Part shown: positions 51,322 through 61,215 of the stretch, piece after piece
How positions within the stretch are numbered: the first letter of the stretch is position 1
Layout of the letters: each line of letters begins with the position of its first letter
NCBI GenBank assembly: GCA_047495785.1
Contig: JBLDXI010000055.1
Coordinates: forward strand, 682,001-746,000
Source: Lepidodermella squamata
Lineage: Eukaryota; Gastrotricha
Direction of reading: 5' to 3'
DNA length: 64,000 bases
Notes under the pieces: model-generated
What the model was told of the DNA's origin: nothing
The model's database searches: none
The model's input: the letters and a program-made list of their open reading frames with translations, nothing else
Position numbers and translations under genes: made by a program

Positions 51322-53670
51322 ATGAAACTTTCAATAATTCTTGTTTTGCAAATTTCGCGCTTGGGAGTCAGCGCTGGAATCGATGACAGCAAACTGAAGC
51401 TAGAAATACTTTCACTAATCCCGTTAACTGGTTCTGAACCCAGCACTGGAAAGATGTGCGCCGCTGCTCAAGAGTTCGTCGTAAACATGATAAATTCCAG
51501 GGATGACATTCTACCAGATTACGAAGTTGGCTTGAATTTCCAGGACGACGGCCCAAACAGTGCGTATGCTCTCAAAGCTGCCGTAGCATTCAGTCGCCAA
51601 ATGGAAAATCGCCGTGATGCAGTTGCTTCACCACTGATCATGGGTTCAATATACACCCCAGGCTGTAAAGCTCTAGCCTCAGCCTCGAGTTACCTGAACG
51701 TTCTTTCATTGACCCATGCTTGCGGCCATCCAATGTTCTCGAATAACAGAAAATCCTTCCCGAACCAGTACCGCGCCAAAGGTCCAAACGAAGCCATAAA
51801 TCTGGCCAAAATCGCTTTTATACAATACAACGGGTGGAATTCCTTCGCGATATTAGTGAATTCAGGAGCTGAATACAACACAGCTCTCGCTTCTCATTTC
51901 CAAAAGGCTGTATCGGAAAAACGAGGTCTTAGAATAGGATGGCTTGACATGACGCCTAACTTGGATGACCAAACAATGATTTCGCTAGTTCGCAGTGGTT
52001 TGCGCATCATAGACATTGAAACAGTCGACTACCCCTTCTTTGCAAGATTTCTCTGCCTGGCGTACAAATACGGAATTTCAGGGAACCGATACGTTTTCCT
52101 GTCAATATTTCAGCTTTCGCGAGACGTATCGCTCTGGCCATCTACTTTATTTGGCCCTGATTGCACTCGGAAAATAGTTTTGGAACAGTTAAAGTCGGTA
52201 ATTTTAGTAGGAAACGCTAACACTGCTTTGGAATCGCGTGGTATCACGCCACTGAATCACACCATAGCGAATTTCGAGCCTCAATTTGTACAGTATATTA
52301 ACGGACCTATTGACTTTGACTACAGCGAACGTCATCTTTGCTACGATCGAACGCTTCACTCGCTATTAGTTCTAGACTGGGCTGATAAATACCTCAAATC
52401 GTTGAATTCGACCCCTGGCTCTTACAAACTCGAACCTCGGATGGTTGTAGATGCAATTAAGCGGGGGTTTTCTGAGGTATCTTTTGTTGGTCTTCGAGTT
52501 GGGCTCATCTCCTACAGCTCCAGGTTAGAGCTAGATGATGAGCCAATTTACATAGCTTCTCAGCAACAAATGGCTCTCGGAAAGTTTAATTACCGTTCAG
52601 TTCTCACTCAGAACAGATCTGGTATGGTACTGGAGACAGTTCATGCGTTGCAATGGGATACTGTGAATGGAAAACCTCCTCGAGACACTTTGCTACGTCT
52701 ATCAATTGACGACCCTCTCGAAAAATCAGCTTTTTACGCTATAGCTGCGATCGCAGCGATTTGTCTTGCACTCAAGCTTGTCTCCATTTCCGCCTACGAA
52801 AAGTTCGTATTTCCCAAACTATCTAATTTCCAGAGTTCAACGATGCACCGACATAATTGTCGTGTCTATTTTATATCGTCCCTAACGATAGACATCGCAG
52901 CGGTGCTATTTTCGCTACCGTCTAATTTGACAGACCACGCAGCTCTATGCATTTCTCGAATTTTTGTCGCATCGATTGGGGTGACGATGGCTAACGTCTC
53001 GATGATGTGTAGTCTGCTGTTATCGCGGCCGTCATATGATCGACGGAATAGCAAAAAGATTCGTCGCAAAAAAACGTGTTTGGAAACAATTTCCCCAAAC
53101 AGACGCACCAAGGTAGACGCTAACGAAGTATATCAATTAGAATCAGCTGACAAGATGCCGGCAAATGCCGCCCCTCGAAAGAAAAATCCTAATTTCGGCA
53201 GCATTTTGTTGTTTATCAGCTTTGTCTTATCTGCGCTAGTGATTGCAATATCCCAGTTCACAGACCCGCCTGAAGCAGTGAAACACCTTCAAAGATCCAC
53301 CTTGGACCCGGTGAAGGACGAGGTCGTCATTTCCTATGTGACTATCTGCCAATATACCCTCGCTAATAAGTCCGGAATAGCTGTTTTGCTAGGGTTCGAA
53401 ACCTGCGTTCTTGCATACATGTCGTACCTGAGCTATACTTTGAAGCTTAGAGCAGTTACATACGCAATACCGGGCGTAACTACGTCGAAACAAATGCAAC
53501 TAGCCTCTTTCAATGCTGCATTGCTGTTTTGCGTAACCATCGTGTTGACGTTGATTGTCGGTGATGAAAAACGGCAGGAACTCACTGTAGCTTGTGGAAT
53601 GTTGGCAGTTTCATGCTCGACTACTGCGCTTTTATTCGCGTCGAGGGCTTTAAAAGTAATCAGAAAATAA
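51322..53670 (+). CDS. Class C G-protein-coupled receptor, GABA-B-like, copy 1 (intronless)
   Basis: Plasma-membrane receptor of 782 residues in one exon. A signal peptide (residues 1-19) is followed by a bilobed Venus-flytrap domain to about residue 455 (FVVNMINSRDDILPDYEV near the start). The linker LQWDTVNGKPPRD resembles the W...PPKD element joining ligand domain and helices in GABA-B receptors, with no cysteine-rich domain. Seven hydrophobic helices follow, from about residue 475 (AIAAIAAICLALKLVSI) to about 778. The Cys in YVTICQY probably pairs with CISRIF at the top of TM3. It ends right after TM7, without the coiled-coil tail of vertebrate GABA-B. Ligand unknown. AATAAA at 53713. A second copy follows after 152 bases. 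Confidence 0.85.
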   Translation: MKLSIILVLQISRLGVSAGIDDSKLKLEILSLIPLTGSEPSTGKMCAAAQEFVVNMINSRDDILPDYEVGLNFQDDGPNSAYALKAAVAFSRQMENRRDAVASPLIMGSIYTPGCKALASASSYLNVLSLTHACGHPMFSNNRKSFPNQYRAKGPNEAINLAKIAFIQYNGWNSFAILVNSGAEYNTALASHFQKAVSEKRGLRIGWLDMTPNLDDQTMISLVRSGLRIIDIETVDYPFFARFLCLAYKYGISGNRYVFLSIFQLSRDVSLWPSTLFGPDCTRKIVLEQLKSVILVGNANTALESRGITPLNHTIANFEPQFVQYINGPIDFDYSERHLCYDRTLHSLLVLDWADKYLKSLNSTPGSYKLEPRMVVDAIKRGFSEVSFVGLRVGLISYSSRLELDDEPIYIASQQQMALGKFNYRSVLTQNRSGMVLETVHALQWDTVNGKPPRDTLLRLSIDDPLEKSAFYAIAAIAAICLALKLVSISAYEKFVFPKLSNFQSSTMHRHNCRVYFISSLTIDIAAVLFSLPSNLTDHAALCISRIFVASIGVTMANVSMMCSLLLSRPSYDRRNSKKIRRKKTCLETISPNRRTKVDANEVYQLESADKMPANAAPRKKNPNFGSILLFISFVLSALVIAISQFTDPPEAVKHLQRSTLDPVKDEVVISYVTICQYTLANKSGIAVLLGFETCVLAYMSYLSYTLKLRAVTYAIPGVTTSKQMQLASFNAALLFCVTIVLTLIVGDEKRQELTVACGMLAVSCSTTALLFASRALKVIRK

Positions 53671-53712
53671 TAGCTCGAAGTTGATCATTATCTCCTTGCA
53701 AGTGCAACCTAA

Positions 53713-53718
53713 AATAAA
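53713..53718 (+). terminator. Polyadenylation signal, receptor copy 1
   Basis: AATAAA 43 bases after the stop codon. Confidence 0.6.
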
Positions 53719-53775
53719 ATTTGCGAAGTAGAAAAGCACATACATCACAACAGAAATTCGAGCATGAAAGCCGGA

Positions 53776-53782
53776 TATATAA
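53776..53782 (+). promoter_or_regulatory. TATA box of receptor copy 2
   Basis: TATATAA lies 41 bases before the first ATG of receptor copy 2, in a 152-base intergenic gap. It implies a very short 5' leader. Confidence 0.55.
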
Positions 53783-53822
53783 GCGTCTGAAAAGTTCGAT
53801 CGACTGACCTCTATCTTTAAAG

Positions 53823-56240
53823 ATGAAATTTTCCATCATAACACGAAAAATGAATATAAAATCTAAATTACTGCTGCTTTTATTCGCTTTATTCGCGGAG
53901 AAATGCCAATGTCAGCAGCTGAATTTGACAGTAGCTCAAAAGAAGCCATACGAACTACGTGTTCTGTTTCTGATGAACGTGGCAGGCGCAAGCTGTCAAG
54001 ATGTTCAGGATATCGTTATTGACACTGTCAATAGTCGACAAGATATTTTACCTGATTATCATGTTGTTGGCGAGTATTTCTTCGAAGGGCCGAACAGCAT
54101 GCTGGCTCCACAGCTTCTCTTCGACTACGACCGGAGATTTGAAACGCTGCCCACGAATATCTACCAAGCTCCGATCATCGCTGGGCCAACTCTAACCCCG
54201 GGCTGTAAAGCTATCGGTCAGATAAGCCATCGGATAAACATGTTAAACATCGCGAATGCCTGCGTAAATCCTCGATTCACTGGCCGAAGAGACATTTACC
54301 CTGGAATGTACCGAGAGCGACCATCAGGAGAACTGGGAAACATTCCTACGATGGCTTTCATCCGCGATATCGGTCGGTGGAGAAAGGTTGGAATAATCGC
54401 GAATTCGGATAACGAATACAATGTAGCCATAGCTACGTCCCTCATTCAAGCTGCTGCGAAAATAGGCGTTAAGGTGGAATATTTTGATGCTACCCCTGTA
54501 GTTGAGGAAGGCACTTTGTTGGTTTTCAAAAACTCTGGTCTTCGTGTCATTTATGTTCAAGCCGTTGAAGGCGGCTTCTTCACCAAATTCTTGTGTACTA
54601 CTCAGCAAATCGGAATGTCTGGTTCTCGCTACGTCATCCTAGCCCCGTTTTCTCTTTCTTTACGCGATCCTGTTACATCCCTGTCACCTAGCCAGACGGG
54701 ATTGTGCACCCGAGAAATGGTGGTAAATGCCATGAAAATAGTTATTTTTGTTGGTTATGTCAACTATGCGATGGAGAATTACGGACCAACTGCACTTGGC
54801 CTAGATTTGGACAGCTTCGAAAAACGCCTATTGGAATATGCGAACTTCACGCGGAAAGAAGATTACGGTGATCGGTTTCTTTGCTACGATCGAACCCTGC
54901 ATACTTTACTTGCTCTGGATGATGCCGAAAAACGTCTTTCCATACGAAATATGTCCCTTCGAGATTTTAGAAATAACCGCGCTGAGGTTGCAAAAGCGGC
55001 GAATGAATCTCTAGCCACCTTAAAGTTCAACACCCTTCGCCGGGGACCTTTTGCCTACAGCGACAATTTGGAGGTTGAAGACGAAACTTGCTTCGTAGCA
55101 ACGCCAAATGCTATCGCAAAAAACACGTTCAACATGAAAATTCTCAGTCGCAGTGGGAATTCGCCGGCATTTACCTACGTGAATACAGCTACAGACCCTC
55201 TGAGATGGTCAACGACAGACCGACGGCCACCGAAAGACAGCGTCACTCTAGTAACTTCTCTCAAGTTCATCCCGGCTGAGGCGTTTCACTTTTTCGTCTC
55301 AATTTCGATTATTTCGAGCTTGATGACAGCTTTTGCTGCGCTAATGATTTTCTACCGCACAAGACTTCAACGTGGGCGGTCGTTGCTGTTTTTCAAGGGA
55401 GACGTGCTGCTACTGGCTTTAGGATGCATCTGTCTCAACATATCTGCCACCCTTTTCGCTATCACGCCTACGCAAGATCGTGCAGGTGTGGCGCTTTGTA
55501 ACTTGAGAATCATTCTAGCTTCCTGTGGTTTGACAATGCTACATGGTCTCCTATTCGCCTCTGTGCTCATGCAGTTCAGCACTATCAAATCACCCACGGT
55601 GACCAAGTTGCTTTCCTCAGCGTTCTTTTCGCGGAAACCAAACAAATCATCAACTAATAGTAGACGCAACTACGAATTAAGTAGAGATTCTGTTGAATCT
55701 CGAGGGATAACTTCACGCACAGTCCATATTGTAACGTCTGCTTTTGCCGCCTTGAATGCAATCGCTTTGGTTGTCCTTTTCCATCAAGGATCTTACCAGG
55801 TATCGAAAGTGGTTCTAAATTTGGAATCGAACTACGACACTTTATCGGACACTCAGTTTGAGGTGTTCGAAAGCTTTTGCTTCGTTCAAAGCGAGGGCGA
55901 CTTTCTGGGTATTTCCGTATCAAGCCACTGCGTTGCTTTACTCATTGCATCATTTTGCGCCTATCAAATGAGGCGGAGAAAGACGTCAAATAATGTTATG
56001 ATTAATTCCGAATATCTTCGCGCATCTATTGCCTGTGAAGTAACGTTGTTCGCGGCTGCAATTCTGATGATCAGTGTTCTATCATCGCAATCAGTGATGT
56101 CACGGGAGATTTGCACATCAACCTTGCTTTGGATGATATCAGCCGCAGCTCCAGCAATCTTGATCAAACCTGGACTTTCTTACGTTTTCAGGGTCCAGCC
56201 CCATCATAATACCCGGGTTCAATCTGAGGCAAGAGCCTGA
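53823..56240 (+). CDS. Class C G-protein-coupled receptor, GABA-B-like, copy 2 (intronless)
   Basis: 805 residues in one exon. Initiation may be at the first ATG or at 53850, where MNIKSKLLLLLFALFAEKC is the better signal peptide. The Venus-flytrap domain parallels copy 1 (DTVNSRQDILPDYHVV, FLCYDRTLHTLLALD), and the linker is LRWSTTDRRPPKDS. Seven helices run from about residue 480 (VSISIISSLMTAFAALM) to about 790, with the Cys pair in ALCNLRI and ESFCFVQ conserved. Like copy 1 it has no introns in an intron-rich neighbourhood and a short C-terminal tail. The two copies are clearly paralogous but strongly diverged, so the duplication is not recent. Ligand and G protein unknown. Confidence 0.85.
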   Translation: MKFSIITRKMNIKSKLLLLLFALFAEKCQCQQLNLTVAQKKPYELRVLFLMNVAGASCQDVQDIVIDTVNSRQDILPDYHVVGEYFFEGPNSMLAPQLLFDYDRRFETLPTNIYQAPIIAGPTLTPGCKAIGQISHRINMLNIANACVNPRFTGRRDIYPGMYRERPSGELGNIPTMAFIRDIGRWRKVGIIANSDNEYNVAIATSLIQAAAKIGVKVEYFDATPVVEEGTLLVFKNSGLRVIYVQAVEGGFFTKFLCTTQQIGMSGSRYVILAPFSLSLRDPVTSLSPSQTGLCTREMVVNAMKIVIFVGYVNYAMENYGPTALGLDLDSFEKRLLEYANFTRKEDYGDRFLCYDRTLHTLLALDDAEKRLSIRNMSLRDFRNNRAEVAKAANESLATLKFNTLRRGPFAYSDNLEVEDETCFVATPNAIAKNTFNMKILSRSGNSPAFTYVNTATDPLRWSTTDRRPPKDSVTLVTSLKFIPAEAFHFFVSISIISSLMTAFAALMIFYRTRLQRGRSLLFFKGDVLLLALGCICLNISATLFAITPTQDRAGVALCNLRIILASCGLTMLHGLLFASVLMQFSTIKSPTVTKLLSSAFFSRKPNKSSTNSRRNYELSRDSVESRGITSRTVHIVTSAFAALNAIALVVLFHQGSYQVSKVVLNLESNYDTLSDTQFEVFESFCFVQSEGDFLGISVSSHCVALLIASFCAYQMRRRKTSNNVMINSEYLRASIACEVTLFAAAILMISVLSSQSVMSREICTSTLLWMISAAAPAILIKPGLSYVFRVQPHHNTRVQSEARA

Positions 56241-56444
56241 GCTAACCTTTTAAAAAATATCAACAGGTCTAATGGTATAGTTCAGTTTCCGGAATGTTCT
56301 GAGTGTTTTAAATACGAGGTATTAACTTGGTTTTATTGTCATACGCTGCAAAATAAGATTATAACAACTTAGCCAAAACCCACACGTATTGTGGGAATAT
56401 TTTTTGTATACGAAATGTGCTAGTTAATGTGTTTTCATGAGGAG

Positions 56445-56450
56445 TATAAA
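56445..56450 (+). promoter_or_regulatory. TATA box, protease gene 1
   Basis: TATAAA in context GGAGTATAAAGC, 91 bases upstream of the start codon of the first protease gene. The rest of 56241-56540 holds nothing else I can name. Confidence 0.45.
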
Positions 56451-56540
56451 GCAGAGGCGTTAACATATTCTACTAGCACGCAATAATGACACTAGTTAAC
56501 AGGCCATGTGTGAATATTCTGAAATTTTATTCAAGGCGAA

Positions 56541-58596
56541 ATGAGATTCACCTTGAGTTTCATTGCGTCTGTAATTACTGTCTACCATGTAAAAGGTTAG
56601 TCGATTTATTCTTATTATTGATGAGCTTTGATTTCTCGATTTGACCTCAGCGGTTGTGAGATGCGGAAGTGACTCCTTGGTAATAAGCAAAATTGGCAAA
56701 GGAATCGATGCCGAAATCGGAGAGAGTGATTACAATTTCATTCGATTTTAATAAAGCTAGCCTAACATTTCTGCCTAATAATAGTTCCGTGGCAGGCAAG
56801 GTTGAACTTGAACGGCTATATTTGTGGAGGTACGATTGTTGCCACTAACTGGATATTATCTGCAGCTCACTGCTTCTTCTACGGCCAAAGCGGGCAGCGA
56901 AAATTGTTTCCCATCGAATTGGTGGATGTGACTGTCGGCTCTCTTCAACTGTCAACCCCAACAAGCGGCCAACAAACCCGTAAAATCGATCGGGTTATAA
57001 TTCACGAGCGATACAATGATACGGCTCATGATTACGATTATGCGCTTGTTCATGTAGCTCAGCCATTAAGGTGGTCAGCGACAATAAAACCGGCTTGTTT
57101 GCCGAAAACTTGCGCTGAGGAACCATCGCCTGGGACGATTTGCGTCATCTCAGGCTGGGGGACGAACAAATCCGACGATATGAGCCCGCAGGAAACTCTG
57201 CAAAAGGCTACAGTGCCCGTTGTATCTCGCGTTAAGTGTCAGCTAGCTCTTTCGAAGCTGCCAGATGTTGGGAGTTTTAACCTGACTGATAGGATGATAT
57301 GTGCCGGTATGCGCTTTAGAGCCATGAAAGACGGAGATTTCAAGTTTTAATTTCAGGATTTCCAAAGAGCTCACCAGACGCTTGTCAAGGTGACAGTGGG
57401 GGTCCTATGGTTTGTCGAAGTAAGGTCGCATCTCACTCCTTTCTACTAGTCGGAATCATCAGTTTCGGATACGAGTGTGGCTACGAAGGCGCTTATGGAA
57501 TTTACTCACGGTAAATCCTCATTTTTTACTATTTATGATTACATTTTTACCGAAAAACAGTGTTTGCCGTGTCGTTGATTGGATCGGGAATTATGTGAAC
57601 AACGGGACCTTTACTCTTGCAGCAACCGCACGGTCAGAAGTTGCTCCACCAACAACAACACAAGCAGCCCCAAGGACATCGAATAACATTTGCTCTAGCA
57701 CGTTTAATTTAGCGTTGACAAATCGGCCTTCAGTCGCCCGCGCCAATGAAATACCATGGCAGGTCAAGTTGATCATCAAACCACCTGGGGCTTCGCGAAA
57801 TACTTCATGCGGGGCTACAGTAATCGGCGATCAATGGCTGCTCACCTCAAGCCAATGTGCCCCGGATAATTTGTAAGGAAAATAATTGAATCTTGACGTA
57901 TCTCCGAACAAAAATTGAGTTTAGGACGAAAATAAGCGTCAAATCGAGCTCTGGAAGAGGGCTGGGTAATGTTGCTGTTGTTTATCGTCACCCTCGTTAC
58001 GATCCTGAAACATTTGACTTCGATTTTTCTTTATTGAAAATGCAAGGTATTACGACAAATTCCATCTTGAAAATCACTATTTTATTTTGTTCAAGGTCCT
58101 CTACCGATAGGGGAAGGGCTAACAGCTCTATGCCTACCAGACCAGTGCGGGTCTCAACTTGAAGGAAGCGATGTTCTAGATCTCTCGATATACAACGACA
58201 ACCCGTGTGTCACCAGCGGCTGGGAAACCATTTCAACAACGCGTCGGTCAAGTGATTCGTTGAAGAAAGCGGTGGTTGGTGCCAAGACCACGGAAGAATG
58301 CAACGATAAGCTGGGTGAGATGTTCACCGACCGCAGCTTATGCATTCAAGACCGAATAGCCAACGTTGCAAGATGCCAGGTTTTAAGCCTTTTCTTTGAT
58401 ATAACATTTCATCGCAGATTTTTTGTTACAGACCGATCTTGGAGGGCCGTTGGCATGCCGTAATAATGATGAAGCTTACACCTTAACAGGGGTTGCATCT
58501 TACGCTCCTTACAACTGCGAAGGCGATGATTCCGTCATCGTTTACTCCCGAGTTTGTGCAATTACTGATTGGATTAGCAATATAATGTCATTTTGA
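56541..58596 (+). CDS. Secreted trypsin-like protease / pseudoprotease tandem, gene 1
   Basis: Exons 56541-56595, 56651-56725, 56785-57306, 57357-57510, 57561-57872, 57925-58046, 58096-58379 and 58432-58596 give 562 residues. Signal peptide, then a short pro-segment with one Cys and a likely activation site after Lys (SK-IGKG). Domain 1 (about residues 44-280) has the full triad: SAAHC, DYDYAL and CQGDSGGP, with Asp six residues before the Ser (SPDACQG), implying trypsin-like specificity. A Thr/Pro-rich linker (EVAPPTTTQAAP) leads to domain 2 (about 310-562). There the His position reads SSQC, the Asp is kept (DFDFSL) and the Ser position reads TDLGGP, so it cannot be a standard serine protease. 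AATAAA at 58628. Confidence 0.88.
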
Positions 58597-58627
58597 AATC
58601 ATTTTCGTATGTCTTGGGTTAAAATGG

Positions 58628-58633
58628 AATAAA
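58628..58633 (+). terminator. Polyadenylation signal, protease gene 1
   Basis: AATAAA 32 bases after the stop codon. Confidence 0.6.
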
Positions 58634-58811
58634 CTTTTCGATCTGTATACATACACACTGAGAATTTTCTTATTGTTACAAAACCTTTCACGACGACATT
58701 TCACTGACGTGTGAGCATTAATATATGTCATAGTTTGAGTCATTCCCGTCAACGCTTTTTTTCGTTGCACAAAAATATGACTCAACAATAACATGTATAG
58801 ACATCTTAACC

Positions 58812-58819
58812 TATATAAG
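58812..58819 (+). promoter_or_regulatory. TATA box, protease gene 2
   Basis: TATATAAG lies 45 bases upstream of the start codon of gene 2. The implied start site near the ACTCATCATT stretch leaves a leader of only about 15-20 bases. Confidence 0.6.
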
Positions 58820-58856
58820 GTAACCCAAGAACTCATCATTGAAAAATATAGTAACG

Positions 58857-60968
58857 ATGAATGCCGTGCTTCTCATTTCCTCATTTCTTCAACTCAGTTT
58901 ACTGTCCATCCAAGGTCCGAAAAATTTCTTAATATAAAATATTATCTATGAAATAAGTTCCATTTAGCTTCCGACGCTGATGGTATAATATCATCATGTG
59001 GTAGCGGAAATTTGACGGTGGGGAAAATAACCAACGGGGAGGATGCAACGTTGGGAGAAAGTTTGTATTGTCTGTAGCGAGTTTATTGAACCTTTCATTT
59101 TGTTACCTTCATCAGTTCCGTGGCAAGTTAAGATAAGTGGAGGGCCTAAATACTGTGGTGGAACTATTATCGGTGCTGAGTGGGTGCTGTCTGCTGCCCA
59201 TTGCTTTATGACCGGTTCGAGATTTCCACGTCCGGTTCCAGCTGATTACCTCACAGTATCGGCTGGCGCTCTGTACTTGAACCAAACTGTTCCTGGGCAA
59301 GTTGAAATTAAAGTTTCGCAGCTCTTGATCCACCCAATGTACGACACATCAACGCATGATTATGACTACGCTTTACTTCGTCTGGCGCAGCGTTTAAGGT
59401 GGTCCAACTCGATTCAACCGGTCTGTCTGCCTTCATCTTGTGAGGATGAGTCATCAGCAGGCACGTTATGCGTAATCTCAGGATGGGGCACAAACTCCTC
59501 AAGTAGTCAATCGCTACAAAATACTCTCAAAAAGGCCGTTGTTCCCTTGGTCAGTCGAAGGAAATGCCAAGAAGCTCTTGATGAGGTCACAACTAACCGC
59601 GGTCAAGAAAGCGTAGCCCTGACCGACAGAATGACTTGCGCGGGTAATTACTTCAGGTCTGTACAAATTAGCCTAAAATGACCTCTCTACAGGCTACGGC
59701 ACGAAGTCTCCGGATGCTTGTCAGGGAGACAGCGGCGGCCCCTTGGTTTGTCGGAGTAAGCAATCGCCCTCTAGCTATCTACTGACTGGCATAATCAGTT
59801 TTGGATATGAGTATGCTTAACCCTATTCACAATCTGATAAAAAACTAGATTTGTTACACTAGTTGTGGCTACGATGGAACCTACGGTGTTTATAGCAGGC
59901 ACGTATTTCACATTATCACCTTCTTTATGAAACATAGATATCTTTTCAACTCGAAACAGAACCTGCCGGATTCGTGATTGGATTCTTTCAAGAGCCAGCG
60001 GAATTTCGCCGCAGCGAAAAACCACAGCTGCCACCCCTTCTGCTACGACACCTCCAACCGCACCCGGATTTTCACCTCGTAACGCACAGCCTAATAAACT
60101 TGCCCCAGTTTTCTTTCCTAACTTACCTACTGCGATCCATGATTTTGAAATTCCATGGCAAGTTCGGCTTCGTATCAATTCGCCAACCTCTAGAACCGCC
60201 TCTATCTGCGGTGCCGCGGTGATTGATAGCACTTGGTTGCTAACATCCGCTCAATGTACCGGTGATAACGTGTGAGTTCAGTTGCCTGTTATTCCAACAT
60301 CAGTTTATTTATTTCAATACCAGCACTGTTATTTCAGCCTCTGGACAAAATCTAGCGACTGTCAGCTCAATCTTTCGTCATCCCAACTATTCTCCAGACA
60401 CCTTCGCTTACGATTTTTCACTCCTTAAAATCGACAGTGAGCATTCGTTTTCTCTCATAAATTCATTGAATTTTATTGATCAATAGGACCACTGAATCTT
60501 GGAATTTACCTTGCTGCCATTCCTCTGCCGAATATGTGTTCGTCAGCTAGAATAAATGGCAATGCTTGCCTGACGACGGGCTGGGGCAGCATCTTCGCGA
60601 ATACGGTGACAAGTGCGACATTGATGAAGGCCTCTGTTGGCGCCATTCCTTCAGCTGAATGTGTTGACAGACTTGGCGAAAGCTTTACCAATAGCTCCTT
60701 ATGTGTCCGCGACGTGAGGCTTAGCACTGCGAGATGTGAGGTTGTCTTTCTCTTTGGAGTTTTGGTTCTTCCACGGGTCGTTATAATTTAAAATTTTCAG
60801 ACTGATAAAGGAGGGCCGCTGGTATGCCTCGATGAGTCTGGTAATATGCTGCTACGAGGCATTGCATCCTATGTGCCGTACAAGTGCAGCGGCATCGACT
60901 CTGTGGTAGTTTACGGAAAGACATGTGAAATAGTTCCATGGATTATTACTGTTACATCTGCCAACTGA
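58857..60968 (+). CDS. Secreted trypsin-like protease / pseudoprotease tandem, gene 2
   Basis: Exons 58857-58914, 58968-59060, 59116-59643, 59693-59810, 59863-59898, 59960-60271, 60324-60436, 60487-60740 and 60801-60968 give 559 residues. Signal peptide, pro-segment with Cys, probable activation at GK-ITNG. Domain 1 keeps SAAHC, DYDYAL and [10 protein letters not shown]. The Pro/Thr-rich linker ([16 protein letters not shown]) is followed by domain 2: SAQC in place of AAHC, AYDFSL keeping Asp, and TDKGGP with Lys in the Ser position. The intron between 59898 and 59960 begins with GC (AG then GCACGT) rather than GT; the homologous intron in genes 1 and 3 starts with GT. Compared with gene 1, the last coding part of domain 1 is split by an extra intron, as in gene 3. 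AATAAA at 61011. Confidence 0.87.
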
Positions 60969-61010
60969 ATAGAGGTTCGCTCTAATAGTTCAACGTTTTT
61001 TTTTCATAGA

Positions 61011-61016
61011 AATAAA
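61011..61016 (+). terminator. Polyadenylation signal, protease gene 2
   Basis: AATAAA 43 bases after the stop codon. Confidence 0.6.
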
Positions 61017-61215
61017 TCGAATTAGTATGGCGAGGACACGATAAAATAAACGCTTTAATCAGAATAAATTACCAGGTTGACTATTAAGAGTTTTTTCTAG
61101 CCCTCCTCCGCAACCACGTATTACATGTAGCAACAAAATGTCCTTATACATCTCAGCGTAGAAAGCATGGTCAATACCACACATTAATTTTTCTAATGCA
61201 ATACGTGTAGGAACA

